Source: Oscillospiraceae bacterium
GTDB taxonomy: Bacteria; Bacillota; Clostridia; Oscillospirales; Ruminococcaceae
DNA: 64,000 bases
Reading direction: 5' to 3'
NCBI GenBank assembly: GCA_021769725.1
Contig: JAETSI010000004.1
Location: forward strand, 106,192 to 170,191
Both the position numbers and the translations under genes were made by a program. The first letter of the stretch is position 1. Each line of letters begins with the position of its first letter. Positions 44,968 to 53,771 of the stretch are shown piece after piece. Below the pieces are notes generated by a model. The model was not told the DNA's origin. It worked only from the letters and a program-made list of their open reading frames with translations, and did not search any database.

Positions 44968-47601
44968 ATGGGACTTACAGAAAAAGAAGCGGCTGAAAGG
45001 CTGAAATCGGACGGTGAAAATATACTTGCGGAAAGCAAAAGGACGGGGCCGGCTGGAATATTTATCGGTCAGTTCAAGGATGTAATGGTGATGATTCTGC
45101 TTATTGCAACAGGAATATCAGTACTTCTGGGGGAAATTACCGATGCGGTAACCATAATATTGATCGTACTGCTTAATGCAATCCTTGGTTTTATCCAGGA
45201 ATACCGCACCGAACATACCTTAGAGGCACTGAAATCCATGACAGCTCCGACTGCAAAATGCTGGCGTGACGGTGTATTGAAAGAAATCGGAGCTGCAAAA
45301 CTTGTAGTCGGAGATATGGTAGAAATCGAAGCAGGAGACAGAATTCCGGCAGACTGCGCTGTAGTAAATGCATCGGGATTTTATTCTGATGAATCTATTC
45401 TTACCGGAGAATCATCTGCTATTGAGAAGAAATCCGGAAATCAGAACGATACGGACAATTCGCTCAATAAGGAAAATATCGTTTACTGCGGAGCATCAGC
45501 AACAAAGGGCAGATGTCTTGCAAAGGTTATCGCTGTTGGAAAGAATACACAGATGGGCAGAATATCAGAAATGCTCACGGATATCGACAAGGAACAAACA
45601 CCGCTGCAAAAGCGTCTTGCAGAACTTGGCAGGGTGGTTGCTTTGATCTGTCTTATTGTCTGCGTGGCAGTGTTTGCAGCAGGGGTTCTTCGGGGAGAAG
45701 CGGTCTTTGATATGTTGATGACAGGAATAACGATTGCTATTGCAGCCATTCCGGAAGGACTTCCGGCAACAGTTACAATTGCTCTTGCACTTGCGGTAAA
45801 TCGTATGCTGAAACAAAAGGCTCTGGTGAACAAGCTGCACAGTGTTGAAACTCTGGGCTGTACATCCGTAATATGTTCCGATAAAACCGGAACAATTACT
45901 GAAAATAAAATGACTGCAACAGAACTTGCAGCAGTCGGAGAACATTATTATTTCAGCGGAATGGGATATAGGATAAGCGGCGGTGTTACGAAATCGGAAG
46001 AAAGCATAGCTGTTAATCCTAAAAACGAAAAATCTCTTACAGAAGCGCTTGTGTGCGGAGTTATGTGCTCAACAGCTCGGATAACAGCAAAAATGCTGCC
46101 CAAAAGCCGTATTCGGGGACAACTTTCCGGAAAAGGAGAATGGGAAGTAACAGGCGATCCCACAGAAGCTGCAATATTGATTGCAGCAGCAAAGGCAGGG
46201 ATAATGCAGACAGAACTTGCTATAAATAACAGGCGTCTGGAAGAATTTCCGTTTGACAGCGAGAACCGTTTTATGGCAGTTCACTGCGCTGTCGGAAGTG
46301 AACGAAAAATATATTTTAAGGGCGCTGAAGAAGTTATGCTGCCACGGTGTTCTCAATATATGGACAACAGCGGCGAAATACAGACATTGACGCCGGCAGT
46401 GCGCAGGGAACTTTCGGCAGCAGCAGCAGAAATGTCCGGAAAGGCGCTGCGAGTACTTGCATTAGCTTACTGCGTATCAGAAGAGTTTGCTCCGGACAGA
46501 GGAAATCTTGTATTTCTGGGACTTATCGGCATGATAGATCCCCCTCGTGAGGAGGCAAAAGCGGCAATAAGAAAATGTGCTTCGGCTTCTGTCAGAACAG
46601 TGATGATAACAGGAGATCACAAAAATACAGCCGTTGCTGTTGCCAAAAAAGCCGGTCTCCTAAAGGGCGGAATGGCAATGACAGGCGCAGAGCTTGATAA
46701 AATGTCTGATGATGAACTTGACAGAAATATTGGAAAATATACTGTTTTTGCCCGTGTTGAACCAATACATAAACTCCGTATTGTCCGTAGTTTTAAGAGG
46801 CGTGGAGAGATCGTGACTATGACGGGCGACGGCGTCAATGATGCTCCGGCGATAAAAGAAGCTGATGTTGGCGTTGCAATGGGTGTTACCGGAACAGACG
46901 TAACAAAGCAGGCGGCAGATGTTATACTTCTTGACGATAACCTTGCTACCCTTGTAAGCGCCGTGGAACAGGGGCGGTGCGTCTATGCAAATATAAGAAA
47001 GTTCGTGCGGTATCTTCTGTCCTGTAATATAGGCGAAGTTCTGACAATGTTTCTGGGAATACTTATGGGTATGCCAATAGTTCTGCTTCCGGTGCAGATT
47101 CTTCTTGTTAATCTTGTTACTGACGGACTTCCGGCAATTGCTCTCGGTCTTGAACCTCCTGAAAGCGACATAATGAACAGACCGCCAAGAAAATCATCGG
47201 AGGGATTCTTTTCAGGCGGTCTCATGGGAAAAATTCTGTTCAGAGGCATATTGATCGGATTATCCACTCTCGCTTCATTTGCTGTGATTATTCACATGGG
47301 CGGAACAGTGGGGGCTGCAAGAACAGCCGCACTTATAACGCTTGTAATGTCTCAGTTAATACACGTTTTTGAGTGCAAATCTGAGACAAAATCACTGCTG
47401 CACATCAACTTTTTAAGCAATATTAAGCTGCTCCTTGCAGTGACTGTATCTGCTGCGGCACTTGCTGCGGCGGTTGCTGTTCCGCAGTTGCAGCCGATTT
47501 TCGAAACAGTAACTCTATCCTCGCAGCAGTTACTGACAGCACTGGGATTTAGTGTCGCAGTACCTCTTCTAAGCAATTTACCGCTGTTTCGCAGTAAATA
47601 A
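44968..47601 (+). CDS. P-type calcium-transporting ATPase (PacL/SERCA-like)
   Basis: The 877-residue P2A ATPase has the actuator TGES, the phosphorylated Asp305 in SDKTGTITENKMT, the hinge GDGVNDAPAIKEADVG and about ten membrane helices. The helix 4 motif AAIPEGLP and helix 6 NLVTDGLPA match Ca2+-binding residues of this class. It should export Ca2+, or Mn2+, from the cytosol. It follows two parS sites. Confidence 0.93.
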   Translation: MGLTEKEAAERLKSDGENILAESKRTGPAGIFIGQFKDVMVMILLIATGISVLLGEITDAVTIILIVLLNAILGFIQEYRTEHTLEALKSMTAPTAKCWRDGVLKEIGAAKLVVGDMVEIEAGDRIPADCAVVNASGFYSDESILTGESSAIEKKSGNQNDTDNSLNKENIVYCGASATKGRCLAKVIAVGKNTQMGRISEMLTDIDKEQTPLQKRLAELGRVVALICLIVCVAVFAAGVLRGEAVFDMLMTGITIAIAAIPEGLPATVTIALALAVNRMLKQKALVNKLHSVETLGCTSVICSDKTGTITENKMTATELAAVGEHYYFSGMGYRISGGVTKSEESIAVNPKNEKSLTEALVCGVMCSTARITAKMLPKSRIRGQLSGKGEWEVTGDPTEAAILIAAAKAGIMQTELAINNRRLEEFPFDSENRFMAVHCAVGSERKIYFKGAEEVMLPRCSQYMDNSGEIQTLTPAVRRELSAAAAEMSGKALRVLALAYCVSEEFAPDRGNLVFLGLIGMIDPPREEAKAAIRKCASASVRTVMITGDHKNTAVAVAKKAGLLKGGMAMTGAELDKMSDDELDRNIGKYTVFARVEPIHKLRIVRSFKRRGEIVTMTGDGVNDAPAIKEADVGVAMGVTGTDVTKQAADVILLDDNLATLVSAVEQGRCVYANIRKFVRYLLSCNIGEVLTMFLGILMGMPIVLLPVQILLVNLVTDGLPAIALGLEPPESDIMNRPPRKSSEGFFSGGLMGKILFRGILIGLSTLASFAVIIHMGGTVGAARTAALITLVMSQLIHVFECKSETKSLLHINFLSNIKLLLAVTVSAAALAAAVAVPQLQPIFETVTLSSQQLLTALGFSVAVPLLSNLPLFRSK

Positions 47602-47608
47602 CAGCCGT

Positions 47609-47956
47609 TTAGATCTCCAGACCAAAGCTTATAGACAGTGCAGTATTTACTTTGTTCATTGATCTGAGATCAAGCTCGCCCATTTTGTCTTTCAGCCGCT
47701 TTTTGTCAATGGTTCGTATCTGTTCCAACAGCACGATGCTGTCCTTGGCAAGACCGCATTTATCCGCCTGAACTGCGATATGTGTCGGCATTCGTGTTTT
47801 GTCACGCTGACTGGTAATGGCTGCCGCTATCACAGTAGGACTGTGTTTGTTTCCAACGTCGTTCTGAACGATAAGTACAGGTCTGATTCCGCCTTGCTCC
47901 GAGCCGACGACCGGGCTGAGATCGGCGTAGTATATTTCTCCTCTTTTAACCGACAT
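47609..47956 (-). CDS. mazF: MazF/NdoA (PemK-like) endoribonuclease toxin
   Basis: The 115-residue protein matches the NdoA subgroup (VKRGEIYYADLSPVVGSEQG, GIRPVLIVQND, AAAITSQRDK, LLEQIRTIDKKRL). Such proteins cut single-stranded mRNA at short motifs. AGGAGATAA precedes the ATG. No mazE/ndoAI-like antitoxin gene is visible on either side, so it is either an orphan or its partner is elsewhere. Confidence 0.92.
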   Translation of the reverse strand: MSVKRGEIYYADLSPVVGSEQGGIRPVLIVQNDVGNKHSPTVIAAAITSQRDKTRMPTHIAVQADKCGLAKDSIVLLEQIRTIDKKRLKDKMGELDLRSMNKVNTALSISFGLEI

Positions 47957-48118
47957 AATAATTATCTCCTGTTTATAATAATTGGGTGTTGCTGATTATA
48001 TTATTGACCCTGATCGTGGAAATATACAGGTATGATTTATTATATGCAGAATCGCTGTACATTGTTTTTACGTAGATTTATTACAAAAAGTATGTTCTAA
48101 GATTGTAATATCTCACAA

Positions 48119-48147
48119 TTGACAAATAGTGTAAAGTATGCTATAGT
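48119..48147 (+). promoter_or_regulatory. Promoter of the secreted-protein pair
   Basis: TTGACA, 17 bp, TATAGT. Two 11-bp direct repeats TAGACATAGGG (48149-48170) follow at the expected start of transcription. The 47957-48118 part holds nothing else recognisable. Confidence 0.75.
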
Positions 48148-48232
48148 ATAGACATAGGGTAGACATAGGGAGTGCACACCTATTTTAATTGCCAATTAAC
48201 AAAACGACGGCTTATTGAAAGGGGAAATTTCA

Positions 48233-48709
48233 ATGGGATTAAAAAACAATATTAAGAATTCAGTCAAGGCATTTATTTGCGGTGCTTTGATTGCTAATCT
48301 GAGCGTGGGTGCTATGATTTCTGCAAATGCTGGTTCGTCAAATAGCAGTTTGGTTTATAACTTTAGCGATTATGGACATACCTATAATGCTTGGAACAAT
48401 ATGACTACAGGTTCAGATTCTAATGGAAAATATGCAACGGCAGCGACTTCTATTAGTTGTACTACATCGGTATCGGGTGGTACTATGTGTGTTCAGCCAA
48501 GAGTTTATGATTCAGCAGGAAATCTTAAAACTTATGGAGAATGGAAATATAATAGTGACGGTGTAAGTGCAATGATGTTTTCTCAAACATATAGAATCAT
48601 TTCAGGTTCACCTGCATTCTATTCACAAGGATATGTACAAGTTTGGATGGGAACTGGTTATCATACGTATGGTACGTATAGAACACCAAATTTAAATGAT
48701 TACACATAA
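48233..48709 (+). CDS. Secreted protein of unknown function
   Basis: The 158-residue product has a signal peptide (VKAFICGALIANLSVGAMIS, ending ANA) and a mature region of about 125 residues rich in Ser, Thr, Tyr and Gly, with two Cys (SISC, TMC) that could form a disulphide. The small, beta-rich, aromatic composition resembles secreted antimicrobial or adhesive proteins in general, but no family was recognised. AAAGGGG precedes ATG 48233. Together with the next gene it forms a two-gene unit with its own strong promoter. Confidence 0.7.
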   Translation: MGLKNNIKNSVKAFICGALIANLSVGAMISANAGSSNSSLVYNFSDYGHTYNAWNNMTTGSDSNGKYATAATSISCTTSVSGGTMCVQPRVYDSAGNLKTYGEWKYNSDGVSAMMFSQTYRIISGSPAFYSQGYVQVWMGTGYHTYGTYRTPNLNDYT

Positions 48710-48730
48710 GACAATTAAGGAGGTTATTTT

Positions 48731-49159
48731 ATGAAAGTTGTTAATATAATTACAGCCGTTTCACTTCTGGCAGGATTCTCAATTGCTACAACTGCATTTG
48801 CAGTTGCCGGAAAGAATGAGAAAGCTGCTGACGAAACGATAGCTTATAATGCTGAAACAAATGAACCAATACCTCATGTTTCTGTAGATTATGATGTGAA
48901 TGAAAACGGAGAAACTTACGGAATTGAGACAAATAGTCCGTACATGAGCGATCAGCCTGATCTTATTCCCGCAATAGGTGATAATGGAAAACAAGGATAT
49001 GTCCGCAACAGCGAACTGATTGGGGAAGCGCCGTCTTCTCCGGAAGAAGCTATAAGAATTCAGGAGGAGAGGAGAGCAAACGGTAATCCTCCTATGGTTG
49101 TAAATGTATATGAATCTGACGGTGTAACTGTTATTGACACATTAACATCATCAGACTGA
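48731..49159 (+). CDS. Secreted protein of unknown function (YVRxSEL-type)
   Basis: The 142-residue protein has a signal peptide (VVNIITAVSLLAGFSIATTA, FA). The mature part holds an acidic region, GDNGKQGYVRNSELIGEAPS, SPEEAIRIQEE and a C-terminal VNVYESDGVTVIDTL. Similar short secreted proteins with an NGxxGYVRxSEL motif are common in gut Clostridia and have no known role. AGGAGG lies 8 bases before the ATG. It may be a partner of the preceding secreted protein. Confidence 0.7.
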   Translation: MKVVNIITAVSLLAGFSIATTAFAVAGKNEKAADETIAYNAETNEPIPHVSVDYDVNENGETYGIETNSPYMSDQPDLIPAIGDNGKQGYVRNSELIGEAPSSPEEAIRIQEERRANGNPPMVVNVYESDGVTVIDTLTSSD

Positions 49160-49203
49160 TTCTTGATTCAATAGGATTATACAGAGTTCTATAAATAATA
49201 AAT

Positions 49204-49227
49204 CTCCCCTGCTGAAAGACAGGGGAG
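49204..49227. terminator. Bidirectional terminator between the secreted pair and hydF
   Basis: The perfect 8-bp stem CTCCCCTG/CAGGGGAG with an 8-nt loop and flanking A/T runs lies between convergent genes. Confidence 0.85.
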
Positions 49228-49232
49228 TAATT

Positions 49233-50432
49233 TTATTTTACCAGTTTTTGAAGATCAGGAAAAATTTCAAGACTTCTTTTTAATATGCCGTTCATGGAAG
49301 CGATAGCAATACCGTAATTCGTAAACGGAACGCCCTGTTCAACAGCAGATTTCATTCTGTAAGTTACTTCACGTTCGTTCAGCATACAGCCGCCGCAGTG
49401 AATGACAAGACTGATTCCGGAAAGATCCTCCGGAAATTCACGTCCGGAGGAAAGCTCTATATTAAGGGATTTTCCGGTAGTTTTTCTAAGCAAGGCAGGG
49501 AGCTTGACGCTGCCTATATCGCCGCACTGCCTATGATGAGTGCATCCCTCAGAAATCAGAACGGTATCGCCGTCATTGAGGGCGTTGACAGCTGCCGCAC
49601 CTTTTACAGCAGTTTCTAAAAATCCCTTGTATCTTGCCATGAGTATCGAAAATGAAGTCAGCGGGATATCATCCGGCACGATTTTGCCTACATATCCGAA
49701 AGCCTGACTGTCAGTAATGACCATTTTTGGCTTTGTTCCCAGTTTCCGGAGCGTTTCTTCAAGCTGGAATTCCTTTGTGAAAACTGCCATGGCGTCAGCG
49801 TCAAGAATATCACGGAGAGTCTGCACCTGCGGAAGTATCATTCTTCCTTTGGGGGCAGCAGCGTCGATTGGCGTTACAAGAACTATAATATCACCCGGTT
49901 CAAGCAGATCGCCCACGATACGCTTTTCCGTCCTGCCTGTATTTGCAAGAGCAGCAATTTTTTCTTTAAGTTTATGGATATTTGTTCCGTTAAGAGCGCT
50001 CACAGAGATCTCATTGGCGTTTTCTGGCTTTGATCCAGCAATGTCAGACTTATTGTATACTGTCAGCCACGGAATCTTTTTCTCACGAAAAAGATCGGCA
50101 AGCTGTCGGTCAATATCAGAAATTCCCTCGGAGGAATCAACGATAAGAACAGCAATATCGGTGCGGTTCAGTATCTGCCGGGTTTTTTTTACACGAAGCT
50201 CGCCGAGAGTTCCCTCATCGTCATATCCCGGAGTGTCGATAATCACGACAGGTCCTACCGGAAGAAGCTCCATTGCTTTTGTAACCGGGTCGGTAGTTGT
50301 TCCCTTTATATTTGAAACAACGGAAAGTTCCTGTCCGGTAACAGCGTTCACCACGCTTGATTTTCCGGCATTTCGTCTGCCGAAAAAGCCAATATGAAGG
50401 CGTTCTCCGGATGGCGTATCATTTAAGCTCAT
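49233..50432 (-). CDS. hydF: FeFe-hydrogenase H-cluster maturation GTPase HydF
   Basis: The 399-residue protein has an N-terminal G domain (GRRNAGKSS, DTPGYDD, NKSD), a dimerisation region and a C-terminal Fe-S domain with CTHHRQCGDIG and HCGGCM. HydF is the scaffold on which the diiron subcluster is finished before transfer to the hydrogenase. HydE, HydG and the hydrogenase itself are not in the window. It implies hydrogen metabolism and strict anaerobiosis. Confidence 0.95.
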   Translation of the reverse strand: MSLNDTPSGERLHIGFFGRRNAGKSSVVNAVTGQELSVVSNIKGTTTDPVTKAMELLPVGPVVIIDTPGYDDEGTLGELRVKKTRQILNRTDIAVLIVDSSEGISDIDRQLADLFREKKIPWLTVYNKSDIAGSKPENANEISVSALNGTNIHKLKEKIAALANTGRTEKRIVGDLLEPGDIIVLVTPIDAAAPKGRMILPQVQTLRDILDADAMAVFTKEFQLEETLRKLGTKPKMVITDSQAFGYVGKIVPDDIPLTSFSILMARYKGFLETAVKGAAAVNALNDGDTVLISEGCTHHRQCGDIGSVKLPALLRKTTGKSLNIELSSGREFPEDLSGISLVIHCGGCMLNEREVTYRMKSAVEQGVPFTNYGIAIASMNGILKRSLEIFPDLQKLVK

Positions 50433-50458
50433 GATATATCACTCCTGTTGAGAGTTTA

Positions 50459-51403
50459 TCAGAATTCTATCTGATCTATAACTTTTTTCAAAGCCGAAGC
50501 GCTTGCCTGAAGCTTTTTTATCTCTTCGTCGGTAAGTTTTGGTGTTACATCACGCTCGATGCCGTTGCTTCCGATAACGGCAGGGAGGCTGAGACAGACA
50601 TCGTTAATGCCGAATTTATCACGCATCAGATAAGAAACGGTAATAATATTATTTGCGTCACGGAGAATAGAGTCGCAGATTTTATTTACGGACATAGCAA
50701 TAGCGTAGAATGTAGCACCCTTACGTTTAATAACTTCAGCTCCGGCACGGCGCACTTCAAGAATGATTTCGTCCTTATCAAGATCGGCGTGATCCTGAGC
50801 TTCGATATATTCGTCCATTTCAACGCCTGCAATGCTGGTAAGTGACCAGGGGATAAAGGATGAATCACCGTGTTCGCCGAAAACGTAAGCATGAATGCTG
50901 TTGGGACTAAGTTCCAGATGATCGGCAATAACCGAGCGGAGGCGTGATGTATCAAGAGCCGTACCAGAACCTATGACCTGATCTGGAGAAAGGTTGGTAC
51001 ATTTTAATATAGTATATGTCAGAATATCGACAGGATTGCTTACCACAACATAGATTGCATCGGGAGCAAATTTTGCTATCTGCGGCATAACTTCCTTGAT
51101 TATATTTACGTTTGCCTGCGCAAGGTCAAGACGAGTCTGTCCGGGTTTTCTTGCAAGACCAAGAGTTACGATAACGATGTCGGAGTTTCTGGCATCCTCA
51201 TATGAACCGTCATAGATCTCAACGTTATGGCCGAATGAAACGCCCTGACGGATGTCCATAGCTTCGCCCTTTGCTTTAGCTTTGTTTATATCAATAAGGA
51301 CTACGTCAGAACAGGTTCCGCCTACGGCGAAAGTATAAGCAATAGTTGCGCCTACGTTTCCTGCGCCTAAAATAGTTATTTTGCTTCCTTTTTTATCTCC
51401 CAT
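50459..51403 (-). CDS. ldh: Lactate/malate dehydrogenase family, annotated as L-lactate dehydrogenase
   Basis: The 314-residue protein has the NAD Rossmann motif ILGAGNVGATIA, catalytic Asp151/Arg154 (GTALDTSRLR) and His179 (VFGEHGDSS), with the LDH-type GEHGD rather than the MDH-type GGHGD. The substrate-loop residue before KPG is Arg85 (LGLARKPGQTR), the position where LDHs carry Gln and malate dehydrogenases Arg. So lactate specificity is likely from overall similarity but not certain. ATG 51403 follows AGGAGGTCA; a longer frame to 51451 lacks a ribosome site. Confidence 0.88.
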   Translation of the reverse strand: MGDKKGSKITILGAGNVGATIAYTFAVGGTCSDVVLIDINKAKAKGEAMDIRQGVSFGHNVEIYDGSYEDARNSDIVIVTLGLARKPGQTRLDLAQANVNIIKEVMPQIAKFAPDAIYVVVSNPVDILTYTILKCTNLSPDQVIGSGTALDTSRLRSVIADHLELSPNSIHAYVFGEHGDSSFIPWSLTSIAGVEMDEYIEAQDHADLDKDEIILEVRRAGAEVIKRKGATFYAIAMSVNKICDSILRDANNIITVSYLMRDKFGINDVCLSLPAVIGSNGIERDVTPKLTDEEIKKLQASASALKKVIDQIEF

Positions 51404-51425
51404 AGTATGACCTCCTAAGTAATTA

Positions 51426-51613
51426 AAGGCAACACCGCACAAAGGTTGCACGTCATTTGCTGCGCCCGAAGGAAGTGCCCTTGGGGTACATATTTTCCGT
51501 CAAATCACACAAAAATCCTTTGACAGGCGTCAGCCTGCCGGCGTGATTTTTATGTAATCTGACAAAAAATCTGACTGCGCATCTGCCGCACAATCTTTAT
51601 GCGGTGTTGCCTT
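51426..51613. repeat. MITE-like element J in the ldh leader
   Basis: Its 23-bp terminal inverted repeats (51426-51448, 51591-51613) match at 21 positions (AAGGCAACACCGCA at the ends); both differences are transitions. The core has CAGGC-GTCA-GCCTG (51524-51537). The whole element lies between the ldh promoter and start codon. Confidence 0.75.
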
Positions 51614-51650
51614 AGAACAAGTTCTTATACCATTTAATAATAGCATTTTA

Positions 51651-51679
51651 ATTATAGCATTTTTTTTGAGAAGTTTCAA
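51651..51679 (-). promoter_or_regulatory. ldh promoter
   Basis: On the minus strand TTGAAA and TATAAT are separated by 17 bp. It gives a leader of about 240 nt that contains element J and the palindrome AGAAC-AA-GTTCT (51614-51625). Confidence 0.75.
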
Positions 51680-51796
51680 GTAGATTAAGTCATTTCAGGT
51701 AAAAAATTGTAAGACTGTACAAATAGATATGATATTTAACAATGATTTTATATAGGCAGCTTTTAATAGACACAAATGAATAATATCCGCTTAAAT

Positions 51797-51886
51797 ATGA
51801 ATATTAATGAAATAAATGAATATTTATTCAAATACTCTTGACAATGGAAATATTATGTGTATAATAGAATTAATGAATTAAATTCA
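51797..51886 (+). promoter_or_regulatory. argG promoter with ArgR-type operators
   Basis: The promoter is TTGACA (51837-51842), 16 bp, TATAAT (51859-51864). Three palindromes match ARG-box half-sites: TGAATATTAATGAA (51797-51810), TGAATATTTATTCA (51816-51829, perfect) and ATGAATTAAATTCAT (51872-51886). They flank the promoter on both sides, as expected for arginine repression by ArgR/AhrC. No argR gene is in the window. Confidence 0.75.
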
Positions 51887-51904
51887 TCCAGGAGGTACAC
51901 TAAA

Positions 51905-53137
51905 ATGGATAAAAAAGATATTAAAAAAGTAGTTCTGGCATATTCCGGCGGACTTGATACTTCTATCATCATTCCGTGGCTCAAGGAAAATTACAACAAC
52001 TGTGAAGTTATCGCTGTTTCCGGAGACGTAGGACAGGGCACAGAACTTGACGGACTTGAAGAAAAGGCTATAAAGACAGGCGCTTCAAAGCTCTATATTG
52101 AGGATCTTAAAGAAGAATTCATTCAGGAATACGTTTATCCTACAGTTCAGGCAGGCGCTATTTACGAGAACAGATATATGCTCGGAACTTCTTTCGCTCG
52201 TCCGATCATTGCAAAGAGAATCGCTGAGATCGCAATTAAAGAGGGCGCTGACGCTATCTGTCACGGATGTACGGGAAAGGGCAACGATCAGGTTCGTTTC
52301 GAGCTTGCTATCAAGGCTTTCGCTCCTGAAATGCAGATAATTGCTCCGTGGCGTGAATGGGATCTTAAATCGAGAGATCAGGAGATCGACTATGCCGAGG
52401 CTCACAATATTCCTCTCAAGATAAACAGAGAGACAAATTATTCCAAGGATAAGAATATCTGGCATCTTTCACACGAGGGTCTTGATCTTGAAGATCCCGC
52501 AAACGAGCCGCAGTACGAGAAGCCCGGTTTCCTTGAAATGGGCGTTTCTCCTATCGATGCTCCCGATAAGCCTACTTATATTACTATCCACTTTGAAAAG
52601 GGAATCCCCACAAAGCTGGACGGCAAGGAACTCAACGGCGTTGAAATGGTTACTGCACTCAATAAGCTTGGCGGCGAAAATGGTATCGGTCTTGCCGACC
52701 TTGTTGAGAACCGTCTTGTAGGAATGAAGTCCAGAGGCGTTTATGAGACTCCCGGCGGCGCTATTCTTTACCACGCTCATGAAGTTCTTGAAACTATCTG
52801 CATCGACAAGGAGACTGCACGTATCAAGCAGTATCTCGGAATCAAGTTTGCAGATATCGTATACAACGGTCAGTGGTATACACCTCTCCGTGAGGCTATG
52901 AGCGCATTCGTTACAGAAACTCAGAAAACTGTTACCGGCGATGTTCGTCTCAAGCTTTATAAGGGCAATATCATCAACGCAGGCGTAACTTCTCCATATA
53001 CTCTCTATGATGAGGAAGTTGCTACTTTCGACGAGGACGAGGTTTACGATCAGAAGGATTCCGCAGGATTTATCAATCTGTTTGGTCTCCCGATCAAGGT
53101 CAAGGCCCAGCTGGATAAGAAGAGAAACAATAAGTAA
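51905..53137 (+). CDS. argG: Argininosuccinate synthase
   Basis: The 410-residue product has the N-type ATP pyrophosphatase loop [17 protein letters not shown] and [20 protein letters not shown] and further family motifs. It condenses citrulline and aspartate. ATG 51905 follows CCAGGAGGT; the frame's upstream 16 codons overlap the promoter and operators. It is the first gene of the arginine region and is probably transcribed alone, because a hairpin follows it. Confidence 0.97.
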   Translation: MDKKDIKKVVLAYSGGLDTSIIIPWLKENYNNCEVIAVSGDVGQGTELDGLEEKAIKTGASKLYIEDLKEEFIQEYVYPTVQAGAIYENRYMLGTSFARPIIAKRIAEIAIKEGADAICHGCTGKGNDQVRFELAIKAFAPEMQIIAPWREWDLKSRDQEIDYAEAHNIPLKINRETNYSKDKNIWHLSHEGLDLEDPANEPQYEKPGFLEMGVSPIDAPDKPTYITIHFEKGIPTKLDGKELNGVEMVTALNKLGGENGIGLADLVENRLVGMKSRGVYETPGGAILYHAHEVLETICIDKETARIKQYLGIKFADIVYNGQWYTPLREAMSAFVTETQKTVTGDVRLKLYKGNIINAGVTSPYTLYDEEVATFDEDEVYDQKDSAGFINLFGLPIKVKAQLDKKRNNK

Positions 53138-53153
53138 TTACAATAAATTTTTT

Positions 53154-53180
53154 CAGGCAGGGGAGCCTTTCTCCTGCCTG
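53154..53180 (+). terminator. Hairpin after argG
   Basis: An imperfect stem CAGGCAGGGGAG/CTCCTGCCTG with a 5-nt loop; the T-run after it is weak. Confidence 0.6.
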
Positions 53181-53202
53181 TTGTAATTTAAAGGAGATTA
53201 TT

Positions 53203-53730
53203 ATGGAAGACTTCAGAACACTTGAAGGAGCGTCCGCACTGTTTCAGTCAGTGGACGGTATTTCAGTTCAGAATAATATTTTTGTAGTTTTTAAGAATAC
53301 GACCCGTGAGGGTATGAAAGCCGGGCTGGCAGGCGGTCTTGCAGGAGGATTGCTTTCGGCAGGACTTCCCGGCGTTATAGTCAAAACCGGAAAAGCGGCA
53401 GAGACAGTTCTGGAGGGCAAATTTACAGGACTTCTCATAAATCAGACGGAAAAAGGGCTGGGAATCATCCCGATGCATCAGAAAGGACTTCAGCTGACGC
53501 TGAATGCCGATAAGCTTGAACCCGAACCGGAAAATTATATCTTTATCGGAAACGAGGCTATCAGCGAAATAAAGGTGAAGAACTTCAATATTTTCAATAA
53601 AAAGGTGCAGAAAGTCAATATTGTCGTTGATAAATACAAGCTTTATCTTATGGCAAGAATTTCGGAGAAGAATATTCCGTATCAGCAGGAGAATTTTACA
53701 AAGTTCATGGATCAGTATAAATCCAAGTAA
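53203..53730 (+). CDS. Protein of unknown function
   Basis: The 175-residue protein is soluble-looking except for a Gly/Ala/Leu-rich hydrophobic stretch near residues 38-60 (AGLAGGLAGGLLSAGLPG). The rest is a mix of beta-type hydrophobic alternation and charged residues (ENYIFIGNEAISEIKVKNF), suggesting a small beta domain. AAGGAG precedes the ATG. No family was recognised. It lies between argG and a lipoprotein gene. Confidence 0.7.
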   Translation: MEDFRTLEGASALFQSVDGISVQNNIFVVFKNTTREGMKAGLAGGLAGGLLSAGLPGVIVKTGKAAETVLEGKFTGLLINQTEKGLGIIPMHQKGLQLTLNADKLEPEPENYIFIGNEAISEIKVKNFNIFNKKVQKVNIVVDKYKLYLMARISEKNIPYQQENFTKFMDQYKSK

Positions 53731-53771
53731 TATTAGGTCCGGATGCTAATTAAACGCCAAGTGGTGAAATT

